Below are positions 32,099-45,152 of a stretch of 64,000 nt of DNA, in pieces (position 1 is the stretch's first letter; each line of letters opens with the position of its first letter). The notes under the pieces were generated by a model, which was not told the origin of the DNA, did not search any database, and saw only the letters and a list, made by a program, of their open reading frames with translations. Location: the NCBI RefSeq assembly GCF_000001735.4, contig NC_003076.8:22695835-22759834 (forward strand), written 5' to 3'. This stretch comes from Arabidopsis thaliana. Lineage: Eukaryota > Streptophyta > Magnoliopsida > Brassicales > Brassicaceae. A program made the position numbers and the translations under genes.

Positions 32099-33921
32099 AA
32101 ACCATCGAACAGTTTGGCTGTGATCATAAAGCAATATGAAACCGATCCAAAAGTCGACACAAAAAGGCCATACCACTCTTGACGACACGGTACTGTCTCT
32201 TGTCCTTGGGGTAGAAATGTTGTATATATGATTTATGAAATGTGTTTGTCAGTCTATGTATCATTGTCCCGGAGAGAGATCAGATGACAAAATTGCAACG
32301 GAAACACAAGAGCTGATGAGTCTCTGTCTCTCTCCGAGACTTTGATTTTGTTTTTGTTTATGTTTTTATGTCTGGAAAGTTGGGTTCCAACAGTTTTCTT
32401 TTAAGTTTTTTGTTTATTTGTTGTTTTAGCAAAAAGAAAACATTAAATCATGATGATGGTTTGTGTCTGGTATTGGTAATGATAATAATCATAATATGTT
32501 TTGGATACATAAACGTCAAAGTAAAGCTTGTTTCAATATGATATGTGGAATTATGTAAAGCAAATGTTCTGTTCTCGAGTATTTTTCACATTTTTATTAC
32601 TGGAAGTCGACATTTTCTATTACATGTCAACTCTGTTTTCAACATTGAAAGATTACTTGATTAAACTTTAAACAGATCTATATATTTAAGTAAATCGGTT
32701 AGTATACCCATATGTCAATCGGTTTAATGGCCTGTGACCCTTATAACCTAGTTTCTTGTGATGCAAGGTAGCTTTCCTTTACTGTTTTACAAAAAAGGCC
32801 TATTCAAAAATTGTTATGTACTTTATATAAAAGATAATTTTAAAATCCTATCGAATTTGGTAAGAGTAACATCTTACATATGAAATCTACCATTCACAAA
32901 TACTACTTTATTAGTAATATGCAAATGCATAACAATTTTTGTAATGTATAGATTTTATTTGCATATAAGAAAGTGTTTTTCTTTTCATATAAGAAAGTTT
33001 TTTAAGAACAAAAGGAACATATGTCAAAAAAAATTGTGATAAGTTTTCCACTTTTCCCTTTTCCCCTTAAGGTACCAAATCTTTGCAATCTGAAATAAAT
33101 ATCATTTTCTTTTGATTTCCTGTTTCTTTTTTGAAAATTTCTTGTTTAATCCTTCTTCTATTTTCTTTTTCCAAATTTGCATAACGTTTCTTATTATGGA
33201 CAAAAGAGTCAATGGGCTCCGTCAGTAAACGATTGGGCCTTATTATAGCCCATAAGTACAGAATCTAGCTCGCTACGTGGCAAAGCTTCACCGCTCGAAA
33301 GAGAGGAATCTATATAAACCGTATCGATGCTAACAAGTTTCATCTTCAAAACAACCCCTTGAGATTTCCGAAGATCATCAAATCCAAAACCCTAGAAACC
33401 GAACAAAAGGTAGGTCAAAATTAGCTCCGATAAATCTCGATTTCGATTTGAATCATCGTTACTCTTAGGGTTTATTCGTTTCCCAGTTCTTGATCTTCGT
33501 CGTTTGATTCTCTCGCGGTTTTGTTTCCTTGCGTCGATCCATGTGTTTTTTCTGTTATCTTGGTTCTAGAATATTCTCGTACCTACTTCTGATGATTTAC
33601 CTTTAACTGATGCGTAATTGCTTGATCTGTTTCTGAATTGTTCGTTGATTTTCTCTCTGTTTGATCGAATTCTGATCGGATTGTCTCTTGGGCTTGAGTG
33701 TTTGATTTCGAGATTTTTCTGGTTGATTTCTTCAGGAGGTGTATCTTAGGCTAATTATCAAAGCTGATTTGCATAAAGTCTTTCCTTTTAGGATAGCTAT
33801 GTTCTTGCTCCATATGTTAACTGGTTTTTGCTGTGTACTGCTTTTGCATCTGTACTTGTAGCAGTATAGTAATTTTTTTGATTTGATTTTGTTCCTAGCT
33901 AGCAGAAGCTAGGACTATTCA
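32099..33921. other. Intergenic region with the UBC30 promoter and leader intron
   Basis: 32099-32580 is the 3' flank of the KH gene. 32600-33180 is AT-rich with nothing recognisable. From 33213 it is the UBC30 promoter. A GT-AG leader intron probably runs 33410-33905, since GAACAAAAG|GTAGGT and CTAGCAG|AAGC flank it, ending 16 bases before the ATG. Confidence 0.65.
33213..33394 (+). promoter_or_regulatory. Site II elements, TATA box and telo box of UBC30
   Basis: Three site II (TGGGCY) motifs occur within 40 bases: TGGGCT 33213-33218, TGGGCC 33234-33239, and AGCCCA 33247-33252 on the other strand. A TATA box (TATATAAA) lies at 33311-33318 and a telo box (AAACCCTA) at about 33387-33394 in the leader. 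The site II plus telo box pair is typical of plant genes expressed in growing cells. Confidence 0.7.
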
Positions 33922-35130
<1,209 letters not shown>

Positions 35131-36609
35131 TAACAAGCAATAATACCCACCACCAGTACATTGCGTATTAAACAGGAGAAATAAGAAAGAAAGAAAAAAA
35201 CTCAGTTTGGCTTTTACTTTGGCTACTTTTGCTTATTAGTTTTTTTTTTTTAATTATATCTTGAAGCTGTGTGTTGGGTGTGTACATGAGCTTTATGCCT
35301 TATTTGAAACATTGAGATCTTGCAAATGCTTTTAAGCCAATAATCCGCTATCATGATGAGTCCCTTGCTAGTAGTGTAGAAGAATATCACATAAGTTTGC
35401 AGATAATAAAACATTTGCGCATAATAGTGATTGTGAAATTAGATTGGAGTTGGACCAACACATTTTGGTGATCGTGACAAGTTTATACGGTGTTAGATTC
35501 CTATTGGCAAACTACTATAAAAGTCTTGAGAATAGAATAACAACTGAATATGACTATTGACTTGATCCATTTGTACGGTTTTCTCTTTCTTTTTTATTTG
35601 AAAATTTCAAATTGGGTTTGGAACAAGTTATATTTAACTGGTTTACGAATTTAGCTACTTATTCGGTCTTTTTCATAGCTGACAAAGATACATAATGTAT
35701 ATAGCTGTTAAATAAAAAAATGAATTCCGTGTGACTTCACCATTAGAACGCGTTTTTGGTTGGGTGAGGTCTGATGTGCATCAGAAACAAGTGATTATTT
35801 GGGGGGAAATAAATAAATTCGAAGAAGAAGTGTTTATAAATTTAAATCAAAATGTTGAATTCGGTTAAGTTTGGTCGACCATACGAAGCTTCAAATATTG
35901 ATGACATTTAAGAAAGAAACGCATGAGGTAACAGTGTAACTCAACAGTTAATGCGAAATACACGAATACACGCGATGCAAAAACCGCAGAAGAAAACGTG
36001 CGCAAGCAATTTATTACCAAATTGATCCCAAAACGACGTCGATTCGATTCACATAAACCAAAACGACGTCGGATTGATGCAATCATATAAAAAAGAAAGG
36101 CGTGGAAGGAGTTAATAAAACTTGGAATGAGACATGTCGGCCATTTCATGGTGTTAAGAAAACAGAGCCCTCAAATACTTTTTAAAAAGAAACAGAGTGC
36201 ACCAAAATCCTCTTAATTTTCTCAAAATTCAAATCTCTCTACAGATCATCTGAGAAATTTTAGATTCTGGAATCTATTTGATTGTCTCTCTCTACAGATC
36301 TCTCTGTATATAGAAAGAGGTATAACTGTCTATCGCCATCTTTATCTCCTTGGCTTTTTCTCTCTGTTACAAACTATTCTTCCTATTTTTAGATATCTTC
36401 TCTCTTTGTAATTTACCTTTCGTTAAACACTTTAAGGATTCATTAGGGTTTTTGTCGATTTCCTTCTGCATTGCTTTTCCTTCCTTTTGGAGGAATTTTT
36501 AGGTCTCGGAGTTTTGATTTCGACCTTTAAATTTTGCTTCAGAGGAGAGATTCTATCCGTTACAGTTCGTGAATTTCGCGTTTGAAGAACTTGAACTTGA
36601 TTCTGAAGA
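35131..36609. other. Intergenic region with SEC14 gene promoter
   Basis: The UBC30 3' flank is followed by AT-rich DNA. A 14-bp direct repeat with a palindromic GACGTC core lies at 36028-36071. The transcript leader probably starts near 36240 and may contain an intron at about 36320-36502 (GAAAGAG|GTATAA to ATTTTTAG|GTCTC). Confidence 0.5.
36028..36071. promoter_or_regulatory. Two GACGTC (C-box) sites with exact 30-bp period
   Basis: CCAAAACGACGTCG occurs at 36028-36041 and again at 36058-36071, identical over 14 bases and 30 bases apart. GACGTC is the palindromic core bound by TGA-type and other bZIP factors in plants. The pair lies 540 bases before the SEC14 gene ATG. Confidence 0.55.
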
Positions 36610-39546
36610 ATGTCAGGTAAATTTTGAGAAGAGATAAAATCGATCAGTGAAATGATTGTGAAATTAGCTTCGTTTTTGATGTATATGGAATATATTGCTA
36701 CAGGTCGAGAACAAACAGGAGAGAAACTATCAGATTCTGAGTACATAGAAGAAGAGCCACGGCGTTCTAGAATTGGGAATTTGAAGAAGAAGGCTTTTAG
36801 TTGTTCAACTAAACTTACACATCCTTTGAAGATGAGAAAAGGCAAACGTAAAATCGATTTCCAGATTCCTTTGATTGAAGATGTTAGAGATGAGAAAGAG
36901 GAGAAGCTTGTTTCTAAATTGCGTCAACAACTTCTTCAGAAAGATTTGTTGCCTCCAGTACATGATGATTATCATATGTTGTTGAGGTATGAAATGAGCT
37001 ACCAAAGTTCCTTCTTTTCTTATATACAACTGGAAAGTTGAAGACTTTTTTATTTGTGTCTCTGTGTAGGTTTCTGAAAACAATGGAATTCAAAATCGAG
37101 AAAACTGTCACGGCATGGGAGGAAATGCTTAAATGGAGGAAAGAATTTGGAACCGATCGCATTATACAGGTACGAGATATGGTTTCAGCTGTGGTTTCAG
37201 AGTAGTAGCATCTTGCTGTGGAACTAACAACATTTTACAAATTGATAAAATAGGATTTCAATTTCAAAGAGTTGGATGAAGTGACAAGGCACTATCCTCA
37301 AGGGTATCATGGAGTTGATAAAGATGGGAGACCTATTTATATCGAGAGACTTGGAAAAGCTCATCCTGGTAAACTTATGGAGGTTACTACTATAGAGCGA
37401 TACTTGAAGTACCATGTTCAAGAATTCGAGAGGACACTTCAAGAGAAGCTACCTGCGTGTTCAGTTGCAGCTAAGAGACGAGTTACTACAACTACTACAA
37501 TACTAGATGTTGAAGGCCTGGTATGGTAAACTCATGTAGATGCTTTAAAGGAACCACATGGTTTTTCTTGAATTATAATATTGCTCTTGTGGTTGTTCAG
37601 GGTATGAAGAACTTTACTCCTACCGCTGCTAATCTCCTGGCCACCATTGCTAAAGTTGATTGCAATTATTACCCTGAGGTACTTAACTCTTTGATGAATA
37701 CACTTTTTGTACTAGAAGCTCTACTCCAAGTATAAAAGGGGATAATATTTGTGATGAATCCAATGAGCCAAGTGGACATGGATGTTTCGGTTGCTCTAAA
37801 AGTTTGTAATCATGGTCTCTGACTCTTGCAGACTTTGCACCGAATGTTCATTGTCAATGCAGGGATTGGATTCAGGAGTTTTCTTTGGCCTGCCGCACAG
37901 AAGCTTCTTGATCCGATGACTATTGCAAAGATACAAGTAATGACTATCGCTCTGGTTTTACTTTTAAGTATATATCCTCGTTTCTGTTATTAGCAACCAC
38001 TCATTACTTGTGTTACTTAGGTTTTGGAGCCAAGGTCCTTGTCAAAGTTACTTGAAGCAATTGATTCCAGGTTAATTTTTTATAGCTCACCTCATAGAGT
38101 TTTTGTTTTGTAGATAGCCTCATTCAAGTTTTGGTTATGGCATGCTAACATTAGTATTTATTGCTTTTCTTTCCTCTCTGTACAGTCAACTTCCAGAATT
38201 CTTGGGAGGCTTATGCAAATGTCCTAACGAGGGAGGGTGCTTGAGGTCTAACAAAGGACCCTGGAATGATCCTGAAATAGTTGAGGCATGTCCCTTTTTG
38301 TTTTTGCTTATAAGAATCAATTATCTTGGTAAGTTGAACTAATATTATTGTTGTCTTGTTTTACAGCTCGTTCATCACATGGAAGTAAATAATGTACCGC
38401 AAACAACAACAGCTCCTCTTCATGTAAGAGATTATGATTCTACCACTTGCACGATCTCGCCTAAAGTGAGCTTACTCCATTAATTTAAGAGGTTTTATCT
38501 TTATCTTCCATACAATGTAGTAACTTTAATTCTTGTCAGGAAACTTTGAAAGAAGAGCCAGAACCTGAAGAATATTACTCTTCCACTGGGTCCAGATCTT
38601 CAATGCACACTTGTATAGTTCCTCCACTCTCTGATAAGGTGCTTTTTGACCCTGTTTGTTTCTCAAAACATTTTATATAGATTGGTTTTTGACTAAGCCT
38701 CTTCGTGCAGGCTAGTACATCAGACGGTGATAAATTCATTACTACCGTGGAATCTATAGAATCGGCTCAATCCCAATTACTTGACGCGGATACTGAAAAC
38801 ACTTTCGCAAATACATCTGTAAGAGAAGGTGTTTCTTTTCTTCATGCCTTGTTACATAGTTTCGTTAATGTTCTGTTTCACATGGATTGTAATCGCTACT
38901 GTATATTCAAAATGATCATTAACACGTTTCAGGTGGTCAGATTTTACGGTTTGGTGCTCTTAGAGAGAAAATCAACAGCGAGAACATCTTTCACTTGGTG
39001 AAAATACTACTAGTTTTTCCACTGAAGCTATTTGTTCTCTTTGGTTTCCTATTACCTGGATACTGGCAAAGACAGAACACAGTCGTTGTCCCAGATTCGT
39101 CGACAAACAACAAGGTTCTTGAGTGTTTCGATCGTCTTAAGAAGATGGAGAAAGAATTCACAGAGATCAGTAGAAAACAAGTAAAAATCCCAGAAGCAAA
39201 TGAGAAGCTATTAGCAGAATCTCTGGAGAGGATCAAGTCTCTAGAACTCGATCTCGACAAAACGAAATCAGTACGTAACCCTCTCGAACTTGATCTTATA
39301 AGAAGCTTGTAAACGTTTTATCATATATTGTAACTCCTTTTTTTGTGTGTGTGTTTTCAGGTATTACATATAACATTAACAAAACAACTTCAGATTACAG
39401 AACAGCTTGAATCTCAAGACGAAGAAGTAAGCCCACTCACTTTGGGTTAAGTTTCGGTTTATATTTGATTATCTAAACTTATGCGTTCGGTTGATTGAGA
39501 CTCTGATTTTCTATGTTGGCAGCGAAGAAAAGGATGCTGTTTCTGA
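36610..39546 (+). CDS. SEC14/CRAL-TRIO phosphatidylinositol-transfer-like protein
   Basis: Fourteen exons: 36610..36616, 36704..36986, 37070..37169, 37254..37520, 37601..37678, 37832..37936, 38021..38070, 38186..38285, 38367..38465, 38540..38638, 38711..38828, 38933..39270, 39361..39426, 39523..39546, giving 577 aa. The first coding exon has only 7 bases. CRAL-TRIO-N lies at about 85-130 ([19 protein letters not shown]) and SEC14 at about 140-330 ([41 protein letters not shown]). A hydrophobic segment (about 460-477), a Glu/Lys-rich coiled coil (about 490-560) and the end RRKGCCF follow, as in SEC14-nodulin proteins. Such proteins present phosphoinositides to lipid kinases. Intron 8 is GC-AG. 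I believe this is At5g56160. Confidence 0.9.
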
Positions 39547-40237
39547 AGCTCTTGGTCATAACTAAACGGACAAAAAGACAATTATATACGTAGACCTTTG
39601 GTTTTATTTTGGTCTATTGTAAAGTTTGTTTAAATTTCCGAGTGAGGAACAAACATCGCGGTTTATGTTTGAAAGTTGAAACTCTCTAATTTACTAGTAC
39701 CAAGAGCTTACATAATTATGAAATAAAGTTGGAATAATGTACATGTTGGTTAGCTACTTGTTTACATTCAGTTACAACTCGTAGTTAACAATATTACTGA
39801 AATGTTCGACGTAAACAATGAAAAAAAAGAAAAAAACACGGCTCCGAATTGTTGTTCATACTTCTCAATCGGTCTAATTAGGCAATTACGCTTAAAATTA
39901 AAAATAATGTAATTCTTTCTTCTTTCTTTCAAAACAATTACATTAGTTTAGTAACAAAAATATTCACTGCAGTGAAGACGACAAAACGCCATCGTTTTGG
40001 GAAGGGGCGGCGTTGAAGACAGGTGCGCATGTTTCCGCGTTATTCTAAGCTGTAATCCGGACAAAATGTATGTAATAGTCATCGACGGACCATCTTTTAT
40101 TCTATTTTATTTTTATTTTATTTATATAATTATTCTCTCTCTTTCATCTTCGTGGTTTGCCATAGCTCTTCTTGAATCAAGGTCGTCTTCTTGAAATCAG
40201 ATCTCTTCGTGACTTCTCCTGTAACCAACAAAGAACC
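39547..40237. other. Short intergenic region before LLG1
   Basis: The SEC14 gene 3' flank and the LLG1 promoter. GACGACAAAACGCCATCGTTTTGG near 39976 is an imperfect palindrome. CT-rich leader sequence (TTCTCTCTCTTTC) lies near 40131. No other gene is seen. Confidence 0.55.
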
Positions 40238-41274
40238 ATGGAGCTCCTCTCTAGAGCTCTTTTCTTCTTTCTTCTACTCTCAGTTCTTTCTTCTTTCTCT
40301 TCTTCAAGTTTCATTTCAGGTACACACATACATACACACTTTCGTCTTATTCTCGAACAAATTGTTGGTTTGGTTAGATGGGTCATCATCAATTTTCTCG
40401 TTTTCTTATTGCAGATGGGGTCTTCGAATCTCAGAGTTTGGTTCTTGGCAGAAACTTGCTTCAGACCAAGAAAAGCAAGTTTCTTAAATCTCTCCTCTTC
40501 CCATAACTTTACTGTTTTTTATATACTTTCTAATGATTCCAGCAATTGATTCTCCTTTTAGTATGAAGATCTTAGTAAAGAGCTTCTAATTATAGACGGA
40601 TCCATATATAGATAGCTAGTTACCATATATTTGACTACAATCTTGATTCTTGATTCCTAGCTATGAATTGTTGGAGGAAAATGTGAGTTCTTGGCATTCT
40701 CTACTTGTTTACTTTTAGTCATGTGGCTTAATGATGATCCTCTTGACCTCTACAAATGTTGCTATTCATCTCCATAACTCTTTTCGTGTGAATTGACAAT
40801 TGTAGCAGTTATTTGGGCGTTTGCTTCGTGTGAATTCAGCCCGATATATTGAGATAAAAATTGTTTGTATTCTTCTAAGTGATATGGTTTTCCTCTTTCT
40901 ATGAAACAGCATGTCCTGTGAACTTTGAGTTTATGAACTACACGATCATAACCAGCAAATGCAAAGGTCCCAAATACCCACCAAAAGAATGTTGTGGCGC
41001 CTTCAAGGACTTTGCGTGTCCTTACACTGACCAGCTCAACGACCTGAGCTCGGATTGTGCAACCACTATGTTCAGTTACATCAATCTCTATGGAAAATAC
41101 CCGCCTGGACTTTTCGCTAACCAGTGCAAAGAAGGTAAAGAAGGTCTCGAATGCCCTGCCGGATCCCAGTTGCCTCCAGAGACATCAGCAGAGGTAAACG
41201 CAGCAACTACCTCGTCGTCCCGTCTTTGGCTGACCGTTTCCGCGGCTCTTTTGGTTTTTGTTAAGTTGTTCTGA
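40238..41274 (+). CDS. LLG1: LORELEI-like GPI-anchored protein 1
   Basis: Exons 40238..40319, 40415..40474 and 40910..41274 give 168 aa. Residues 1-25 are a signal peptide (LLSRALFFFLLLSVLSSF). The mature part carries the family's eight cysteines (CPVNFEFMNYTIITSKC, ECCGAFKDFACPY, SSDCATT, NQCKEG, LECP). The tail after a Ser/Thr-rich stretch is hydrophobic (RLWLTVSAALLVFVKLF), a GPI-attachment signal. LLG1 is a chaperone and co-receptor for FERONIA-type kinases at the plasma membrane and also works with immune receptor kinases. The second intron (40475-40909) starts with GC (AAAA|GCAAGT), not GT; the joined reading KKTCPVNF supports it. Confidence 0.95.
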
Positions 41275-41704
41275 GGCTGATAAATCCGAATTTCTGCAAT
41301 GAACTTATTACAACAACCTGAGGAAGAGGATGTATGTATATCCACGATTTGTTTTACTGTTGTACTGTCTCATTCTTTTGTTACTAGGGAGTTCAAAAAA
41401 TTCTAAATGATAATTTGTAATGGCCTTTGTGTGTCTACTTGTCTCTTCTTATATAAAATTGACCAATGAAGTAAATAGTAACTAGAAGATAGTGAAATGG
41501 TTAGGATATATAAATCACCAAGAGTTTCAACAATCTCTCGTAAATACTGTATGTATATAAAAAGGTTTTCTGTTTGTTCTTTATGGCTTTTGAGTACAAT
41601 CAAGTATGACTCTATACATATACATACTTATCTAAAGACTTGCAAAGTACCTTATAACAGCTGTAACCTGCCTCTCACTCGGTCTGTGCGATGGTAGGAA
41701 AGAT
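41275..41704. other. Gap between convergent LLG1 and ARP8
   Basis: The 3' flanks of both genes; AT-rich with no gene seen. Confidence 0.6.
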
Positions 41705-44700
41705 TCACCACATGAGTCTTGACTTGCGACGGAACTGCTTCCTTGTGATACACCAAGGACCAGGAAAGATGCTCAACTGCGCATAGTAATCAGGACAACC
41801 GCAATTGCGTGAGGCTAACTAAGTTCATGAGACTTCACTATGTTAAATTAATCTAGAGAACAAGCTTCAGATAAATGTCCGGTATAGAAATGAAGTACGT
41901 AAAGGTGAGTTTATGCATCATTATTTGCACACTATGCTTATTTCACCAAATGCGCCCAACGTGTATATAATATGAAAGGTAGATCTCAGATAGTAGAACT
42001 CCAGAAATAATCTGTTGTATCATTTACTAATGGTTCATGAGTATGAATGAAAAATAATATCACTTACATTACTAATAAGCTTTGCCCCATGCCATGATGT
42101 GTCCACGCCGTAAGGAGGAGGTATTACTCTGATTCCGTTACTTATAGATGAAGGAAGGTGATCTTGCAGTTCTCTCTCTAGCCTCTCTGGATACAGATCA
42201 CACAAAATAAAACAGAACCCATAAGCTCGCCATTCACGTATCTCCGAGTAAATTGATGGCATTTGCAAAAGAAAGACGCTAATAGTAATTGAACCTGAGA
42301 GTCCAGGCAAACACGCGCTTCCCCCAGTTAGTACTACAGTCTTGAACCAACTATCGTCACCTGTAAGTCCTGCTGCATCACAGTGGTCCATACAGAGCGA
42401 GACGGCCTGGTGCAGACTCATTGCACGCCTGTTTTGGCCAAGACAAAAACCAATCCAAAAATAAATTATAAATTGGCCAAAAGTATGGAGGCTCTTCACA
42501 GGAAAATAGCCCAGCCCTGATACGCATAAGGAAAACCGTGGAACTCATAAACGAGTTTGTGCACTATACTGTATAATCAGATGATATCAATTTAGTTTCG
42601 AGCTAATTAGATTGAATCAATTTAAGAAGTTTCAAGGTTTGATGTTATGGTATTAAGCAGTGCAGGTCTTACATTCCAGCGAGACGTGGTTGGAATAATA
42701 TCTCCCCTGTTTGGAAACGCTCTTTTGATAAAGTAAACCATCCTTCACCTGAAACTTCCACTGAAGCTTGTGTGTCTTTTGAAAGTTCAGCTTTATAATC
42801 AAGAGCCACATAACACAGTTTCTACATTCGCAAAACAAAAAGAAAAACATCATATATAAAGAACTATACTCAGTAACTTCCAATATAACGTGCTATGAAC
42901 TAATGCTTGTGCATGAGTTGCACATATTCAACGCCTTCAAGGATTATATTGGCAGTTATAGAAAACTGGTTGAAGTTCACAAGGTGCTATGAACACATCG
43001 GGTTTGATGGCTTGTGTGTGGCGGTATCATATGTGTATTTTACGGAAGAGGAATTTAGGATGGAAACCTACAAAGTTATTTTCGGAGAACATATTGGTAA
43101 ATGGTCATACCTCTTTAAGAGTACGAACAGTGTAGAGTGATTGAAAGGAAATGTTGTTTTCTTGCATCTTCTCCTTAAGGAAGCCCGTGAGTTTCAATGC
43201 TCCAAAACCAATGACTTCTACACCTACCTGGCGCATCACCTTACCATGTAAAACTGCAGAACACAGCAAAAGTAATTGTTAAGACAACAGTGAATGGTGC
43301 AGAAAGAATCAGAGAGATACACGAGGATTTTTTTCAGCAAAATGAAATGTTCACATTTTCATCTTTCATCAAGTTCAGTTCCACAAAAAGAATCACATCA
43401 TGAGTGACTAAAGCTAGAAAGTCTACCATGTTGTTAAACAACATCTGTGAAGATACAAAAAGAGTTTAATAGTAGAGAGAAATAAACTGACTCGGAAGAA
43501 TGGTGATGACTTGGAAACCAATGTTGACAACAATTCCAGATGTCCGCCGTGCTGCATATAGAGCTAACACAGCCTGGAAACAGAGCACAGATTATTCATA
43601 ATCTTCTTATGACTGTAATAGTAACAAAACCAATCATTTCACAAGGAGTGCATAACCTTAGTTATACTATCTCTAGTTAATGGTGAGATAATGAATCAAA
43701 TCCCCCAAAAATCAATTTCCCGCCAATACAATTTATTAAATGTACTGGCCTACTTGCTTAAACCGTGGAAAATATGGCTATAGTGATGGTGAATGAATCT
43801 GTCTGAGAAATTTACTACTCTGAAATTTCAATGCAAGAGTTCTGATATTTTGGAGCAATATCCATCAGAAAGCACTGAAGTGTGAACAAGGCTTACCTGA
43901 TTAACTGCACACACTGCAGGGACGTTCATGTCAAACAAGACATTGAAAATAGCAGTCTTAAGTTGCCGCCTTGATGCCTTGGCTGATTCAGTATCTGATA
44001 ACAAATTTAATAAAACCTTAAAACTGGAACCACGAGATGTAATCCTGAACATAAACAAGTATAATAACAGTAGCTAACCATCAAAATGGCAGAGAGGTAG
44101 TGATACCACTATTGGCTGCATAGAGGGCTTTACCTGCATCCTGTAAGCAAACTATCCACATGAAATCGGGAAAGCAAAAGCCATAGAGACAAATGCTAAA
44201 ATCATTCAGCTGTCACTCCAAAAGAAACGAAAAACAAACCTGGTGAAAATGGTTGCAAAGAACTGTTGAAGTCTAGCATAAATCGGTGACTCAATGTTAC
44301 CAAATTCCTGGCGATCGATCAAACTAGTAAGAACTATCTTGTGTTGCAAGAGAGAAGACGCAAGCTTACTATCTTTGTAAATATAAATAATGATCCGCAT
44401 TTAGTACAAAAACTATCTCACCAAAAAAGTAGCAGAACGTCCAGAAGGAGACGCATACTTGCTCCAACCAAACTTACAATATCCAGAACCACCTTCAATG
44501 AGTCGTAGACGACACATACAGAAACAAACGAGACATATTGAGCACAATTGAATGACATAAATCTATATGATTATCCAGAAAGAAAAACAAAAACACAAAG
44601 CATACCATCAATAATGATAGAACCAGGAACTTGTGCCCTCTGACTATAAATGTGCATAAACGACAACTCTCCTGATTGACTAGAAATCATTCTGCAAAAT

Positions 44701-45152
44701 CGTTAAACTTTGAATCATCTACAATGTTTTAACACTGAAACTACCAAATTCAAAAAGAAACAAAATTCAAACCCCATCACCAAAATTCTCTACCGATAAA
44801 AGCAAGCAAAAAACACTCACCGGAGAGGATAACCAGAACGCAAACTAGTTTCAGCGAAGAAAATGGAGTCCCATGGCTCTTGAGAACACTGGAGATAAAA
44901 TATCCAGAGACGATTACCACTAGCTACGCATTTCCAGGCTTTGCACGTTAAGCCCAATTTCACAGCATCTTTTGGCTCCATCATCATCAGTATCTGGACT
45001 AGAATATCCATCGGTAGCTGATCAAACGCACCAAGAGACGATGAAGAAGACAATAACAGAGGAGGAACATCGATCGCTCTCTGATGATTCACCAAATCCT
45101 TGCCACTATTCGATCGGTTCCACACCGATCCCCATACTTTCTTCAGGATCAT
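41705..45152 (-). CDS. ARP8: Actin-related protein 8 with N-terminal F-box
   Basis: Twelve exons from ATG at 45152: 45152..44821, 44691..44606, 44492..44422, 44307..44240, 44140..44079, 43994..43897, 43573..43492, 43253..43111, 42821..42673, 42428..42295, 42186..42068, 41776..41705. All are GT-AG, giving 471 aa. An F-box occupies about residues 44-90 (QLPMDILVQILMMMEPKDAVKLGLTCKAWK). An actin-fold part follows, with VPGSIIIDGGSGYCKFGW (phosphate loop 1), VVNIGFQVITILP where actin has its second phosphate loop (the usual DSGDG is absent), and VVLTGGSACLPGLSERL (adenosine motif). F-box plus actin is a plant-specific fusion; nucleolar location and a possible SCF role are literature knowledge. 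The weakened second loop makes normal ATP hydrolysis doubtful. Confidence 0.95.
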
